A stretch of DNA of 64,000 nt from assembly GCA_038030265.1 (NCBI GenBank), contig CM075938.1, forward strand, positions 53,127,189-53,191,188. The letters are read 5' to 3'. Made by a program: the position numbers and the translations under genes. Below, piece by piece: positions 22,711-33,900 of this stretch (within the stretch, counting starts at the first letter, position 1; the number at the start of each line of letters is the position of its first letter). The notes under the pieces were generated by a model. That model did not search any database and was not told where the DNA came from. It worked only from the letters and a program-made list of their open reading frames with translations. The stretch comes from Corythucha ciliata. Taxonomy: Eukaryota > Arthropoda > Insecta > Hemiptera > Tingidae.

Positions 22711-24490
22711 GTAGCGTACCGAGACCGAGAGATAGTGGTGAGGGGGCCGGATCACCCAGGGCTGATATGCCCACCCCCGGCGGGCTGATGGGGCCCTAGA
22801 AATATATAATAGGCATGTATGTGGGCCTAAAAATGTAGATATTAAGGATCTATAATCATGTTTGTAGTTTGTAGGTACGTGAAAACAAGTTTTTGGTATG
22901 CAGTTGGACAGCGATATTGGCTCCTTTCGACGATTTGTAGTCTATCCGACCCAGGATGAAGTGCTTGCAGGTGATCAGCAAAGAGTATTACTGAATAATC
23001 GATTTAGCCCACAAAAGCGCTATTCTGAAGCCTCAATTTGAGAGAAAATGTAGCCTTCTACGGGTAACTTCAAGGCTAAAATAGAGAGAATTCGCTGCTC
23101 CCCAGTATTTTTTAGGTCCGTATGCGGATAAAGATGAGAAGGCGTACTAATATGCTATTCTTGCAGGTGCAGGAAAGTTCCAACGCACCAAAAAGTTAGG
23201 AAAAATCGGTAGTATTTGTGGCCAAAACTGTTCAAAAGCCTTCATTCGCGGTAACTCGATGAAACATCCAAACCGAAATTGAGAAAAAATCACTAATTCA
23301 CGGTGTATAGGTGCCACCTTGTCTGAAATGAAGAAAAAACGCTAATTTGATGTTGGTAAGATTGAGACGTGGCCCAGTTTTTGATTTTCTGCAAGCGCTA
23401 AGAGGCAAGAGAACCCGCTAAGGATGTACAATAGAAAAAAAAAACACGCTAATTCGGGGCTAAAATTGATAAAAATGACAAATTCCCAACAAAAATTGCC
23501 CATTTCGCGGATAAAAAGTGAAAAGCCACTAATTCACAGCTGTTTTCGAAAAATGCTAATTCACGACTGAAATTGAGAAGAATGGCTAATAAGCTGCTAA
23601 AATTGGGATAATATGCGCTAATCCACGGCAAAAATTGAGAAAAATGGCTAATTCGCTAATGAAATTGACAAAAAGCGCTATTTATTAGCGGCTAAACTTG
23701 GAACAATCCTATTTCGCGGAATTAATTAAAAAGAATAGATAATTAATTTTTCAGCTAAAACTGTAAAAAAAAAACCGATAATTTGCGGATAAAGTAAGTA
23801 TACAAAAAACGTTCATTCACGGATTCAAATGAAAAAAAAATCGGGTAATTCACAGCTATGTTAGAGAAAACGCCAATTCACGACTAAAATTTAGTAAAAA
23901 TGCTGACTCGGGCTAAAATTCAGCAAAAGACAATAATCTGTGGCTTCTTAAGGCAACTTCGTGCCTAAACCTGAATAAACGCGCTAGTCCATAGCTAAAA
24001 GTTGAAAACAAAATTGTGTATGCGGGACAAAAATAGTTCGTACACTGCTAATTTGCGGCCAATTTTGAGGAAAACCGCTAATTAATTAGCGCTGCTGTAA
24101 TTAACGAAAAACGCTATAGTTGCAGCCCAAAGTGCTAATTCACTGCTGAAAAGGTTAAAAAAAGCTAATTTGCTGCAAAAATGGAGGAAAACTTCAGTTT
24201 ATGGCAAAAATTGAGGAAAATCGCTAACTTGGGTTAAAAACGCTACTTCACAGCTAAAATTGAGGAAAATCACCTATTCGCGGACAAATTGTAGATGAAA
24301 AGCTCTGTAATTCACGGCTAAAATTGAAAAAACTTCAATTTCATAGTATTGAAATATATCAAATGCGCTTCTTAGGTCATTTTTTTTCGCCCACCTTCCC
24401 TCCCCCCACATCATTTTGCTAGACGCGCCCCTAAGGACACTGCGCCCCAGGGCGGTTGCCCGGCTCGCCCCTCCTTAAAGCCGGCACTGA
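22711..24490 (+). repeat. Composite repeat: core plus forward family-1 array
   Basis: It starts with GTAGCGTACCGAGACCGAGA, then a G-rich block, and a core with TTGGCTCCTTTCGACGATTT near 22919 and CAGGTGATCAGCAAAGAGT near 22969. The core matches 10430-10600. The forward family-1 array fills about 23020-24340. The right edge (24410-24490) reads GCGCCCCTAAGG, CGCCCCAGGGCGG and AAAGCCGGCACTG, similar in style to the ends of the other composite elements. Confidence 0.65.
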
Positions 24491-24966
24491 TGGTTGATCT
24501 CAACCAAGTCGGAGAGAAAAACTACATACACCATTACCGAGAATAATTAATCTGCAGTTACCAGTTTTCTCAGGAGGGCTCGGATCCGTCAAGGAGTTTG
24601 GGGGGGGGGGGAGCAGGCACTGGCCCTCCGGCCCTTCGGGCTCAGCCCTATGGCCCAGCCCCTGTATCCGCCCGGCGCTTACTCCTTCACAGTTCAGTTG
24701 GTAAGGTGGAGACGGAATTGGCCAAAACCATTGGAATTACAGTGGTTTTCGTAAATAATATGGTCTACAACATAGTTTTATAATTTTTTTAAATGAAATT
24801 ACAACTGATCGTCGTTACTCATAGTACAATTTACAATTGTTTTGTTTTTGCCCCTTGATAAAATTCGTCGCGTTATCGACAAAAGCAATGCATTTCATCA
24901 CACCAACACGTTGAGTCCACGACCGAATCACGCCATTATTTCAGTCTATAACAGCCTTAAACTCTC
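24491..24966. other. Spacer with G11 tract, 3' flank of TAF2
   Basis: Contains a G11 tract at 24600-24610 followed by a GC-rich block (GGCCCTCCGGCCCTTCGGGC), then AT-rich sequence up to the TAF2 stop codon. The minus-strand 3' UTR of TAF2 lies here. I see no clear AATAAA on that strand. Confidence 0.4.
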
Positions 24967-27900
24967 TTAAAAAACAAACTCAGGCGATGGGATAGTCGCT
25001 AGACTTCTGGATGAACTATCTGAGCTCAAGGATTCTTCTTTAATTTTTTCCGTTTTCTCTTTGTCTCTGATGTCTTTTTCCTTGTCCTTCTCTTTATCCT
25101 CGGACTTCTTTTCTTTTTCTTCCTTCTTTTTTTCCTTGTCTTTATCTTTATCCTTATCCTTATCCTTGCCATGTTTATGATCGTGTTTATGTTTGTGCTT
25201 GTGTTTATGCTTTTTCTTATCTTTCTTCTTTTTTTTCGACTTGGTCGCAGTCGGGGTTTCAGACTTTGTCGTCGCCGCCCCCGACGGTTGAGGTGTCCCC
25301 CCTGTTGACATTTTATTAGTCGTCGACGTCGTCGTTGACGTCATCGAGGGTGTTGTGCCGGTGGTGGTGACGGCGCCGGTGGACAAGGATGTTGCAGAGG
25401 ACGACGCCCCTAGCGTCGTGGTCACAGCGCTCCCCTGCTGTTGCTCTTTGTTGAACATGCCCGGGTGGAATCCAGTTGGGCCCTGTGAGCCGCTGAGACC
25501 CGGCAGTGACGCTGAATTGTCAGAATAGACGGCCGAGGAGGAGGTTGCGTCGACCGGTTTTGACGAACCGTTTGTCGATTTTTCGGTTTTAATTTTTTTC
25601 ACCGGTTGTTGTTCAACGGATGTCACTTCGGGTCGTGACTGTTCAGCGTCCGGCACTGGCCCTGGACTTGGTGCCTTTCTTTTGGCTATTGATGTGCTGA
25701 CGCTCTCGTTTTTCGGCTGAAACGTAACAAAATTGTCTCAAATAGCAATAAAAAAAAGTAGAATAAGAAGTAGAATTCACCTCAATTTTGTTGAAAACCG
25801 CCATTTCATTCATCGGCAGACACATTGGGCGCTTCGTTCCGTACAACATGAAGTATAAGTCAATGAAAGCTCCGCGCATGCGAGTGTCATGGGACAATTG
25901 ATTACTACAATGCACGAATAAGTGAAATTATGCCAAACGATAAACATTTTAAATAGGTAACTCAGAAACATACTTGAAAATCTTCCACAGCCTATGAACC
26001 AACTCAGGACGATCTAATTTAGGTTTGGACACAAGCCTACGAAAGGGTGGATGCACCGATAACATTCTGACGAGAGCGTGTCTCACGCCTGGATCAGGAT
26101 CTTCCTCGGCCGTGTCCAATAAAAACTCCAAATCCTGTAGCTTACCGTCGACCACAGTGTAGTCGACCAATGCTTCCAGTGCGCAGAGCCGGACGTCTGA
26201 AAGATTAAAAATTTGAATGGACGAATCGAACCCGGTAAAGATCAATTTACGAACCAATGAATTGCCCATAGGCGGCGTACGCTCTGAACAGGTTCGGGGC
26301 ACTGGGCAAATGGCCAAAGCGTTGCAGCTTGCGAATCGCCTTTAAACCAGCGACAGTCACAGTTAATTTATAACAAGGAAGTAACTTTTCCATGTTCAAA
26401 TTCCTGGTGATTTCCTCGAGAACGAGTTTTGTATCAGACGATAAAGACTCCGCAGTTATTTCCTGTCTATGGGCGGAAGTTTCAAAACGTGTACATTCGA
26501 TTTAAGTCGCTTGATTAGTGATTACCCGTGTTGTACTACAGAGATGACTGGAGTTACAGTTTCCCCTAACGCTTCTATCAGAGACGCCCGGTAGTAATTG
26601 TCCGAAAACCTCGAAAATACAAGAAAAATAGAAATTTATTTTAAAAATATTTCAATCCAAACTCACTTATTTTTGCTGTTGTCGTTGTATTTGAAAAGAT
26701 CAAGTAAAAATTTAAGAACTTCTGGGGGGCAAATGCCGTGGGCGTTGCGTAAACCAGCCATTGCTACTGGTATCGTCTGAAACATTTCACTTTAAAATTT
26801 CAACTCTTTTCCTTGAAGCAAATTCATGCAAGGTCAAACCTTTTGAAGGAAATAATGCTGCAAATTTTGAAAATTATTCTGCTTAATTATGTGAGGACAA
26901 GAAAAAGATCCGAAGAGCTTTCTGAAAATGGCGAGCATCGCCGGTGGACCAGCCCAGCCGACCACCATGGCGTTGGCAACCTGAAAAAATTACAATCTCA
27001 AGGCCTCGAGTGCGCGGTAGGTGGTTGGTAGGAGGTAGAAAACAGGCGGGTTACCTTCGTCAAGCAAAAAGCGGCGGCAGCTCGAACTTTGACGTACGTC
27101 TGTTCGTGTTCAATGGTGTCAGTCAGAGCCATTCTAGTCGCTGGAGTCGGATACCTTTCGAGAGCCTGAATGGCTTCGAATTGAGCTGTAACGTCGCGCT
27201 CGTGTCGCAGTTGGTACTGCCAGTGAAAATCCGGCTGTTCAATTTGACAGGACCGTACTAGAGTCATGTCGGGATCGAGACGAATCCACAAGACGGGCGA
27301 GTCGGAGCTGTTTTTCAAAGGAATTTTAACGTTAAAAAAAAAAAGTACAAATCTATTCAGAAATAGGTGAAAAACACTTTACTCCATTGCTGACAGATCC
27401 ATGTCGACTTCTTCGCCAGTACACAGGGGGATTTTCTTCTTTTTGTTCCTTCTACTCTTTGAATGACACGTAATGTCCGCTTTAGCCACGGTCCCTTCGA
27501 TCTACTTTCAAATTGTCCATCAGGCGTTTTTTCTCCCCCACAAATTGGTGATTTAGTTACCTGCAGCGTATGCCTGAACGTTCCGTCCAGTTCTTGTATG
27601 GTAACCAACAATGGACCCATGTACTTCCTGATTCCAGTTTGAGCGACAGCATCCTGACGAATTTCGAGTTCAACTGTATTCCTGACAACACAAGCAAACG
27701 TTAAGTCATAAGTCTCAAACTGCTGTGGGATAGAATATCTGGAGACTTTTTTAAAGCGGAATTTCTGGATTCCACATCAGAAAATTTCTACGTGCAAAAA
27801 GAAAGATTTTCAAGCATCTGAAACCAATGTTTGGGGCTTCCAAAGCACATTCCGCGCCCCCCCCCCCCAGGGACAGTGAGTGACGATTCCCTTGTCGGAC

Positions 27901-30900
27901 TTGTTCCGGGTGAGGGACTGAGTTCCTCACGGGGTCTTAATCCCCTATCGGGCGCGTCCCTCGGGTGGCGGATGAGGGGTGGTCCGGAATAAAATACGGA
28001 CGGAAATAAGGAGGCGTCCTGAGGTCGGGACGAAAGATGGTGTGGCCTACCAGAACCTCTCCAGCTATTCGAGCGTTCCCAGTCCTTAAATCGCTCGTAG
28101 TATTAACCTTTCCACCCCTCCCTTTTATCCCTCAAGGCTGCGGTGTGCGGTCCGTGCCTAAGGCCTGCGTGGCGCAAAGGGTAAAGTGCGCCTTAAACGG
28201 ACTCCCAGGGTACCGGCCGACCCCCTGGTGTATCTAGGCTTACACCGGCAAGCGGGGCTCTGCCGGCGGTGGACCACACTTTCCCTAGCTGCTCGTGGGA
28301 TCGTTTATGGACCCTTGTTAACTTAAAAACAAAATAAATATTGAGGGGGGGGGGAGAACCTCACCTCAGACGGAACCCCCAAGGGCGCGGAAGTGCCCAC
28401 GGAGGAGTATGGCTACACTGTCCGTGGATACGACCGTCAGGGACGTTAAAATGGGCAGTCCGCAGGGGGGCAGTCCCTCGGGACAAACCCCTCGGGCGGA
28501 GCTTCCTCGGTTGAGGCTCTATCCGGAGCTCAAAGGGGGATGTTGGCGAGGAAAGAGGGCAGCCGCGGAACGCATACCCGGAACCCCTCGGGATAAGTTC
28601 GGCTCGGCGGTGGCAGGTGCTGGGGACACGCGGTGGGTGCTCGCTGGGACGTCTACGGATGCTCGGCAAGGCCACAGTGATGTGCACCTAAAACCTGGAT
28701 TGAGTGGGGAAACACCGCGTAATCGGGGTAGAACCCCTCAATCTACGCCCTCGTCGGGTGAACAGAAGAGGGATGTAAAGATGACCAAGGAAGGGCAGGG
28801 AACTCGACCTAAGGCACCCGCCGCTGGCGGGAAAAATATACTTTAAAGAGGCTCTTACTTCAACCAAGATGGCCATCGTCCCTGGGCAGTACACTAGGGT
28901 CAGAGTCTGTCGGAAGAGGAGGGCAGGAAAGTGCTTGGGGAGGTCCTGAAGGGCGTTTTTAAATGCCCTACGGGGGAGGGCCCCATGTTCTCGAATACCT
29001 ACGCCAGCGGTGGGGTGGTATATGTGACGTGCGCTGATGGCGAGGCGAAAGCCTGGCTGGAGGCCTACGTGAAGGAAATGAAACCCTCGGACGGGGCTAA
29101 CCTTAGAGTTGGACCTGCCCAGCAAGTGGTTCAGGTCACTAAGGCGGTCGTGTGGGTGTGCCCACAGACCTCGTTGGGGAGTCTGACCCCAGGAAATTCA
29201 TATCCCTCTTTACGAGACCCAGAATAAAGGGCTCTCGACAATTGATCTCGAGTGCGGCGGACCCCAAAGGGATGACGACGGTGCTCGGGATCGGCAAAGA
29301 CACTCTGGAGTGGCTGAGGGATAACGGGCAACCGTACTTCGCATTCCAGAGAGTCAATTTCAAGGTGGCAGGGAGTGCCTCCTCTTCTGATGCTGCGGGT
29401 CATTCCGGCAATGGGGCCTATGGCAATGGGCAGAACCCTGAGGTGTGGCAGAAAGCACGGGTCGTGTTTATTCCTAAGCCGGGGCGCCCATCATATGCAC
29501 TGGCTATGGCGGACCGACCCATATGTTTAACATCTTTCGTTTTGAAGATGTTGGAAAAACTAGTGGATAGGCATATCTGGGTAGTGGCGAGGCCACTACA
29601 CCCAGGTCAATTTGCCTACCAGCAGGGTAAGTCCTGCGAAACGGCACTACACCAGCTAGTTGCTAGGCTGGAGGATACTCTAGAGCACAAGGAACTAGCG
29701 GTGGGGATCCTCCTGGACATAGAGGGTGCCTTTGACAATACCTCTATATCCTCGGTCATTGAATCTGCAGGACGGCATGGCATCTGCGACACCATTGGTA
29801 GGTGGTTGAGGGTGCTGCTTGAAAGCAGAAAAGTAACCGCCACGCTCCTTTTGGGGAGTCCCTTGAGGTGGCTGTAAAGAAGGGGTACCCTCAAGGGGGG
29901 GGGGTTGTCACCCCGAATGTGGTGACATACCTGCGGCAAAACGTGGGGACTGAGGCCACATATGATCCTATGATTATATACGGCGCTTACATACTGCTCA
30001 GTGGCCGGGTGGCACAAGGCGGAACAAGTGGGGTCCAAAATACCCTCACTGGTGTTCAGAGACTGGCGTGCCTGATGGTCACTGGGACTATGCCACACTC
30101 AACTCCTACGGCCACGACGGAGATCCTGACGGGACTCCTCCCGTTGATATCTTCATCAAGGGGGCGGCGGCAATGTCGGCCCTAAGGCATAAATGAGGTG
30201 GGAACCTTAATTCCAGGAGGACCCACACTGGAATCCTGGACACGGTTCGGGACTCAATGCTGGTCATGATGCCGGATACCATATCCAGAACCCTCGGCGA
30301 ACGCTGTCCCTTCTCCATCCGCCTTGCGTAAGGTGAGGGGCGAGGATCGATTGGGGTTTACAGACGGTTCTAAAACGAATAACGGAACTGGTGCGGGGGT
30401 GTACGGGGTGCTGTCTGGGAGGCTGTCTACACATCTGGGGGTACACACCTCGGTCTTCCAAGCCGAAGTCTACGCAATTAAGGCCTGTGTTGCTGAGAAT
30501 ATACATAGGGACGAGCAAAACGCGCATATTATACGTATTCTCACGGATAGCCAGGCTGCCATTAGGCCACCAACGGCTATGACAGTAAGCTTCAGGCTTG
30601 AATGGGACTGCCGCCAAAGCCTTTACGCATGTGAACCTGGCACAACACATGTCAGAAAATTTAACGAAAAATAAATCAATCGTTTGTTTACCGTTTGTTT
30701 ACGTTTGTTTTGCCAAAATTTTCGTTTGTTTAGCATTCGGAATATGATTTTTTTAAAAAACAGCATGTGTCGGGCTAAGTTCACGCAACCCGACACATGG
30801 GCGGAATCGTTTGTTTCGCGGCATATTCCGTCTCATTATCGTTTGTTTACGTTTACTTAGCCGAAATTTTCGTTTGTTTACCATTTCATGTATGAATTTT

Positions 30901-33900
30901 TCGAAAAACAGTATGTGTCGGGCTAAGTTCACGCAACCCGACACATGGGCGGAATCGTTTGTTTCGCGGCATATTCCGTCTCATTATCGTTTGTTTACGT
31001 TTGTTTAGCCGGAATTTTCGTTATTTTAGCATTTTGAATTTATATTTCCTTAAAAAATCAGCATGTGTCGGGCTAAGTTCACGCAACCCGACACATGGGC
31101 GGAATCGTTTGTTTCGCGGCATATTCCGTCTCATTATCGTTTGTTTACGTTTGTTTAGCCGGAATTTTCGTTTGTTTAGCATTTTGAATATGATTTTCTT
31201 TTTAAAAAACAGCAGGTGTCGGACTAAGTTCACGCAAACCAACACATGGAAGGGATCGTTTGTTTCACGGCACATTCCGTCTCCATCTCGTTTGTTTATA
31301 GTACGGTGCAATAAGACCTATACCCCAACATCCAAAGTGAAAGTTTCCCTTCAACGCCAAATTGTTCCTCACAACCCACATATTGATTGGTAAAAAGTTC
31401 CACCATTTGGAGCTATGGGTTTGTGTATGAGGGGGTGTTAAGTTAGTAAATTCTCATTTTGTTCCAGTATTTCTCAAATATTTCGAAATCTATGCGGTTT
31501 AGCGTGAAAATGAGCGTTCACAAAAATAATCTTCATCAAATTGCCCACAAAAATGATCCCCGAGATAATAAAGGATAATCTTACTTGAATGAACAGTTCG
31601 AGAGTTACGGCGGGTGTAGTAATAAACATTTTTCGTATTCCGACGTTTTTTGTATAACTTAGCCCGACACAGGCTGATTTTTTAAGAAAATATAAATTCA
31701 AAATGCTAAACAAACGAAGACAAACGATAATGAGACGGAATATGCCGCGAAACAAACGATTCCGCTCATGTGTCGGGTTGCGTGAACTTGACCCGACACA
31801 TGCTGATTTTTTAAGAAAATATAAATTCAAAATGCTAAAATAACGAAAATTTCGGCTAAACAAACGTAAACAAACGATAAAGAGACGGAATATGCCGCGA
31901 AACAAACGATTCCGCCCATGTGTCGGGTTGCGTGAACTTAGCCCGACACATGCTGATTTTTTAGAAAATATAAATTCAAAATGCTAAACAAACGAAAATT
32001 TCGGCTAAACAAACGTAAACAAACGATAATGAGACGGAATATGCCGCGAAACAAACGATTCCGCCCATGTGTCGGGTTGCGTGAACTTGGCCCGACACAT
32101 GCTGATTTTTTAAGAAAATATAAATTCAAATGCTAAAATAACGAAAATTTCGGCTAAACAAACGTAAACAAACGATAAAGAGACGGAATATGCCGCGAAA
32201 CAAACGATTCCGCCCATGTGTCGGGTTGCGTGAACTTAGCCCGACACATGCTGATTTTTTAAGAAAATATAAATTCCAAATGCTAAACAAACGAAAATTT
32301 CGGCTAAACAAACGTAAACAAACGATAATGAGACGGAATATGCCGCGAAACAAACGATTCCGCCCATGTGTCGGGTTGCGTGAACTTGGCCCGACACATG
32401 CTGATTTTTTTAGAAAATATAAATTCCAAATGCTAAACAAACGAAAATTTCGGCTAAACAAACGTAAACAAACGATAATGAGACGGAATACGCCGCGAAA
32501 CAAACGATTCCGCGCATGTGTCGGGTTGCGTGAACTTAGCCCGACACATACTGTTTTTCGAAAAATTCATACATGAAATGGTAAACAAACGAAAATTTCG
32601 GCTAAACAAACGTAAACAAACGATAATGAGACGGAATATGTCGCGAAACAAACGATTACGCCCATGTGTCGGGTTGCGTGAACTTAGCCCGACACATGCT
32701 GTTTTTAAAAAAAAATCATATTCCGAATGCTAAACAAACGAAAATTTTGGCAAAACAAACGTAAACAAACGGTAAACAAACGATTGATTCATTTTTCGTT
32801 AAATTTTCTGACATGTGTTGTCCCAGGTTCACATGCGTAAAGCCTTTGTCTACTGGCACAAGATAACAAGGTAAGCCTTGAATGGGTACCGGGACACAAG
32901 GGTATCCACGGGAACGAGCAGGCGGACTCCTTGGCCAGGGAGGGCTGGAGTAGTGACTTCACTGGCCCGGAGCCGGCGCTCGGCATCCCACCATCGACCT
33001 TCAGGATGGCGATAGCCAAGTGGGTTAATGCCCAGGCGGCTACTATACGCTGGCAGAGACTGGAGGGACATCAGCAGAGTAAGCGCATGGTCGAAAGACC
33101 GGGCAGGAGGCTTACGAGCAAACTGCTCCGACTTGACCGGAGAGACCTTAGGACGGTGGTCGGCCTTATCACAGGATTTTGCCAGCTCAGTTAACCACCT
33201 ACACCGCATCGAGGTAACCACGAAGTCCCCCGGTGTGTAGACTGTGTGGGGGAAGAAGACGAGACCGCCTATCACATCGTGTTCTAGTAGGAGTCCAACC
33301 AAATGTGCTGCTGCGGCGAACAGTCGGGGAAAATGTCCGCCAAAAAGGCCGTGCTAAACGGTCAAATCTGGCTTATATGGCCAAAAAAACTGGTAAGATT
33401 GCGACGTAAACTGACTCGTGAGCCTGAAAAGTATTAATTCAGTTCCTGGAACTGTACATCCGGCTTTTTTTTGCCAAAAAAAGTAACTTATGTCAAGTAC
33501 GAATGTACGAAAAGTGATTTCTTACACTTTCAGAGGGTTAAGGGCAACTTTAAGCCATTTTTAGTTGACTAATTGGAGTGGGAAATCGTTGATTTTACCC
33601 GTAAAACCATTTTTAAGCGACAAAACAAACAAACAAACGACTATCCAACACCGAAAAGGATGGAATCTGAGGATTTCTTCACTGAAAAACTAATTACCCC
33701 CACCCCCACCACCCACAGAAACTCTTTACTAATAGTTAAAAACTGGCAAATCAGCCCCGATAAGAGACTAACCACCGCATAAAATGACAATTTTTACCCC
33801 TGACCATTCAGACAGGAAAATACCATTTTTGTTCACCTACGCGTACTTCGATACTCACCCCTAATATGTCTGTCCCCAGAATCCGGTATTTTGGCCAGAA

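Larger units (their letters stand above)
30625..32838. mobile_element. Foldback (FB/Mutator-like) DNA element, non-autonomous
   Basis: The ends are inverted repeats starting ACGCATGTGAACCTGG and continuing with CACAACACATGTCAGAAAAT and on. Both arms are built of tandem units of about 149 bp, roughly four in the left arm (30803-31300) and seven in the right (31680-32700, opposite orientation). The centre, about 31310-31660, is unique and lacks a transposase. The 9-bp target duplication and long arms with internal tandem repeats fit Drosophila FB-type or Mutator-like elements. Long open frames along the arms arise only because the unit happens to be open. Confidence 0.85.
30324..33300 (+). pseudogene. 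LINE RNase H and C-terminal segment, split by a foldback element
   Basis: The first part (30324-30624) carries [31 protein letters not shown] and ILTDSQAAI. The second part, after the insertion (32839-33300), carries [20 protein letters not shown] and a Cys/His end. The first part would run in frame into the second if the insert and one 9-bp duplication were removed, so the insertion hit a still-open domain. Later stops and a frameshift near 33194 show further decay. Confidence 0.8.
27870..33310 (+). mobile_element. R1-like LINE, antisense in a TAF2 intron, decayed and interrupted
   Basis: After a C9 tract (27857 onward) a GC-rich 5' region begins near 27870, followed by an ORF1-like region (28409-29395), part of a reverse transcriptase (about 29400-30180) and an RNase H domain (30324-30615 and 32839 onward). 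It ends near 33300 with a [20 protein letters not shown] zinc-knuckle segment. The endonuclease domain and the start of the reverse transcriptase are absent. Several frameshifts and stops are present. The foldback element 30625-32838 interrupts RNase H. The LINE runs opposite to TAF2, so it is antisense in the TAF2 transcript. Confidence 0.85.

Noticed and set aside
27357..27620. 87-codon minus-strand frame across a TAF2 intron
   Set aside because: It reads through the intron 27502-27560 in the wrong phase. The spliced exons 27383-27501 and 27561-27681 give the conserved TAF2 sequence instead.
31474..32651. Several 60-140 codon open frames with repeated [19 protein letters not shown] peptides
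   Set aside because: They come from the 149-bp tandem units of the foldback arms, which happen to be open on both strands. They have no start context or domain.
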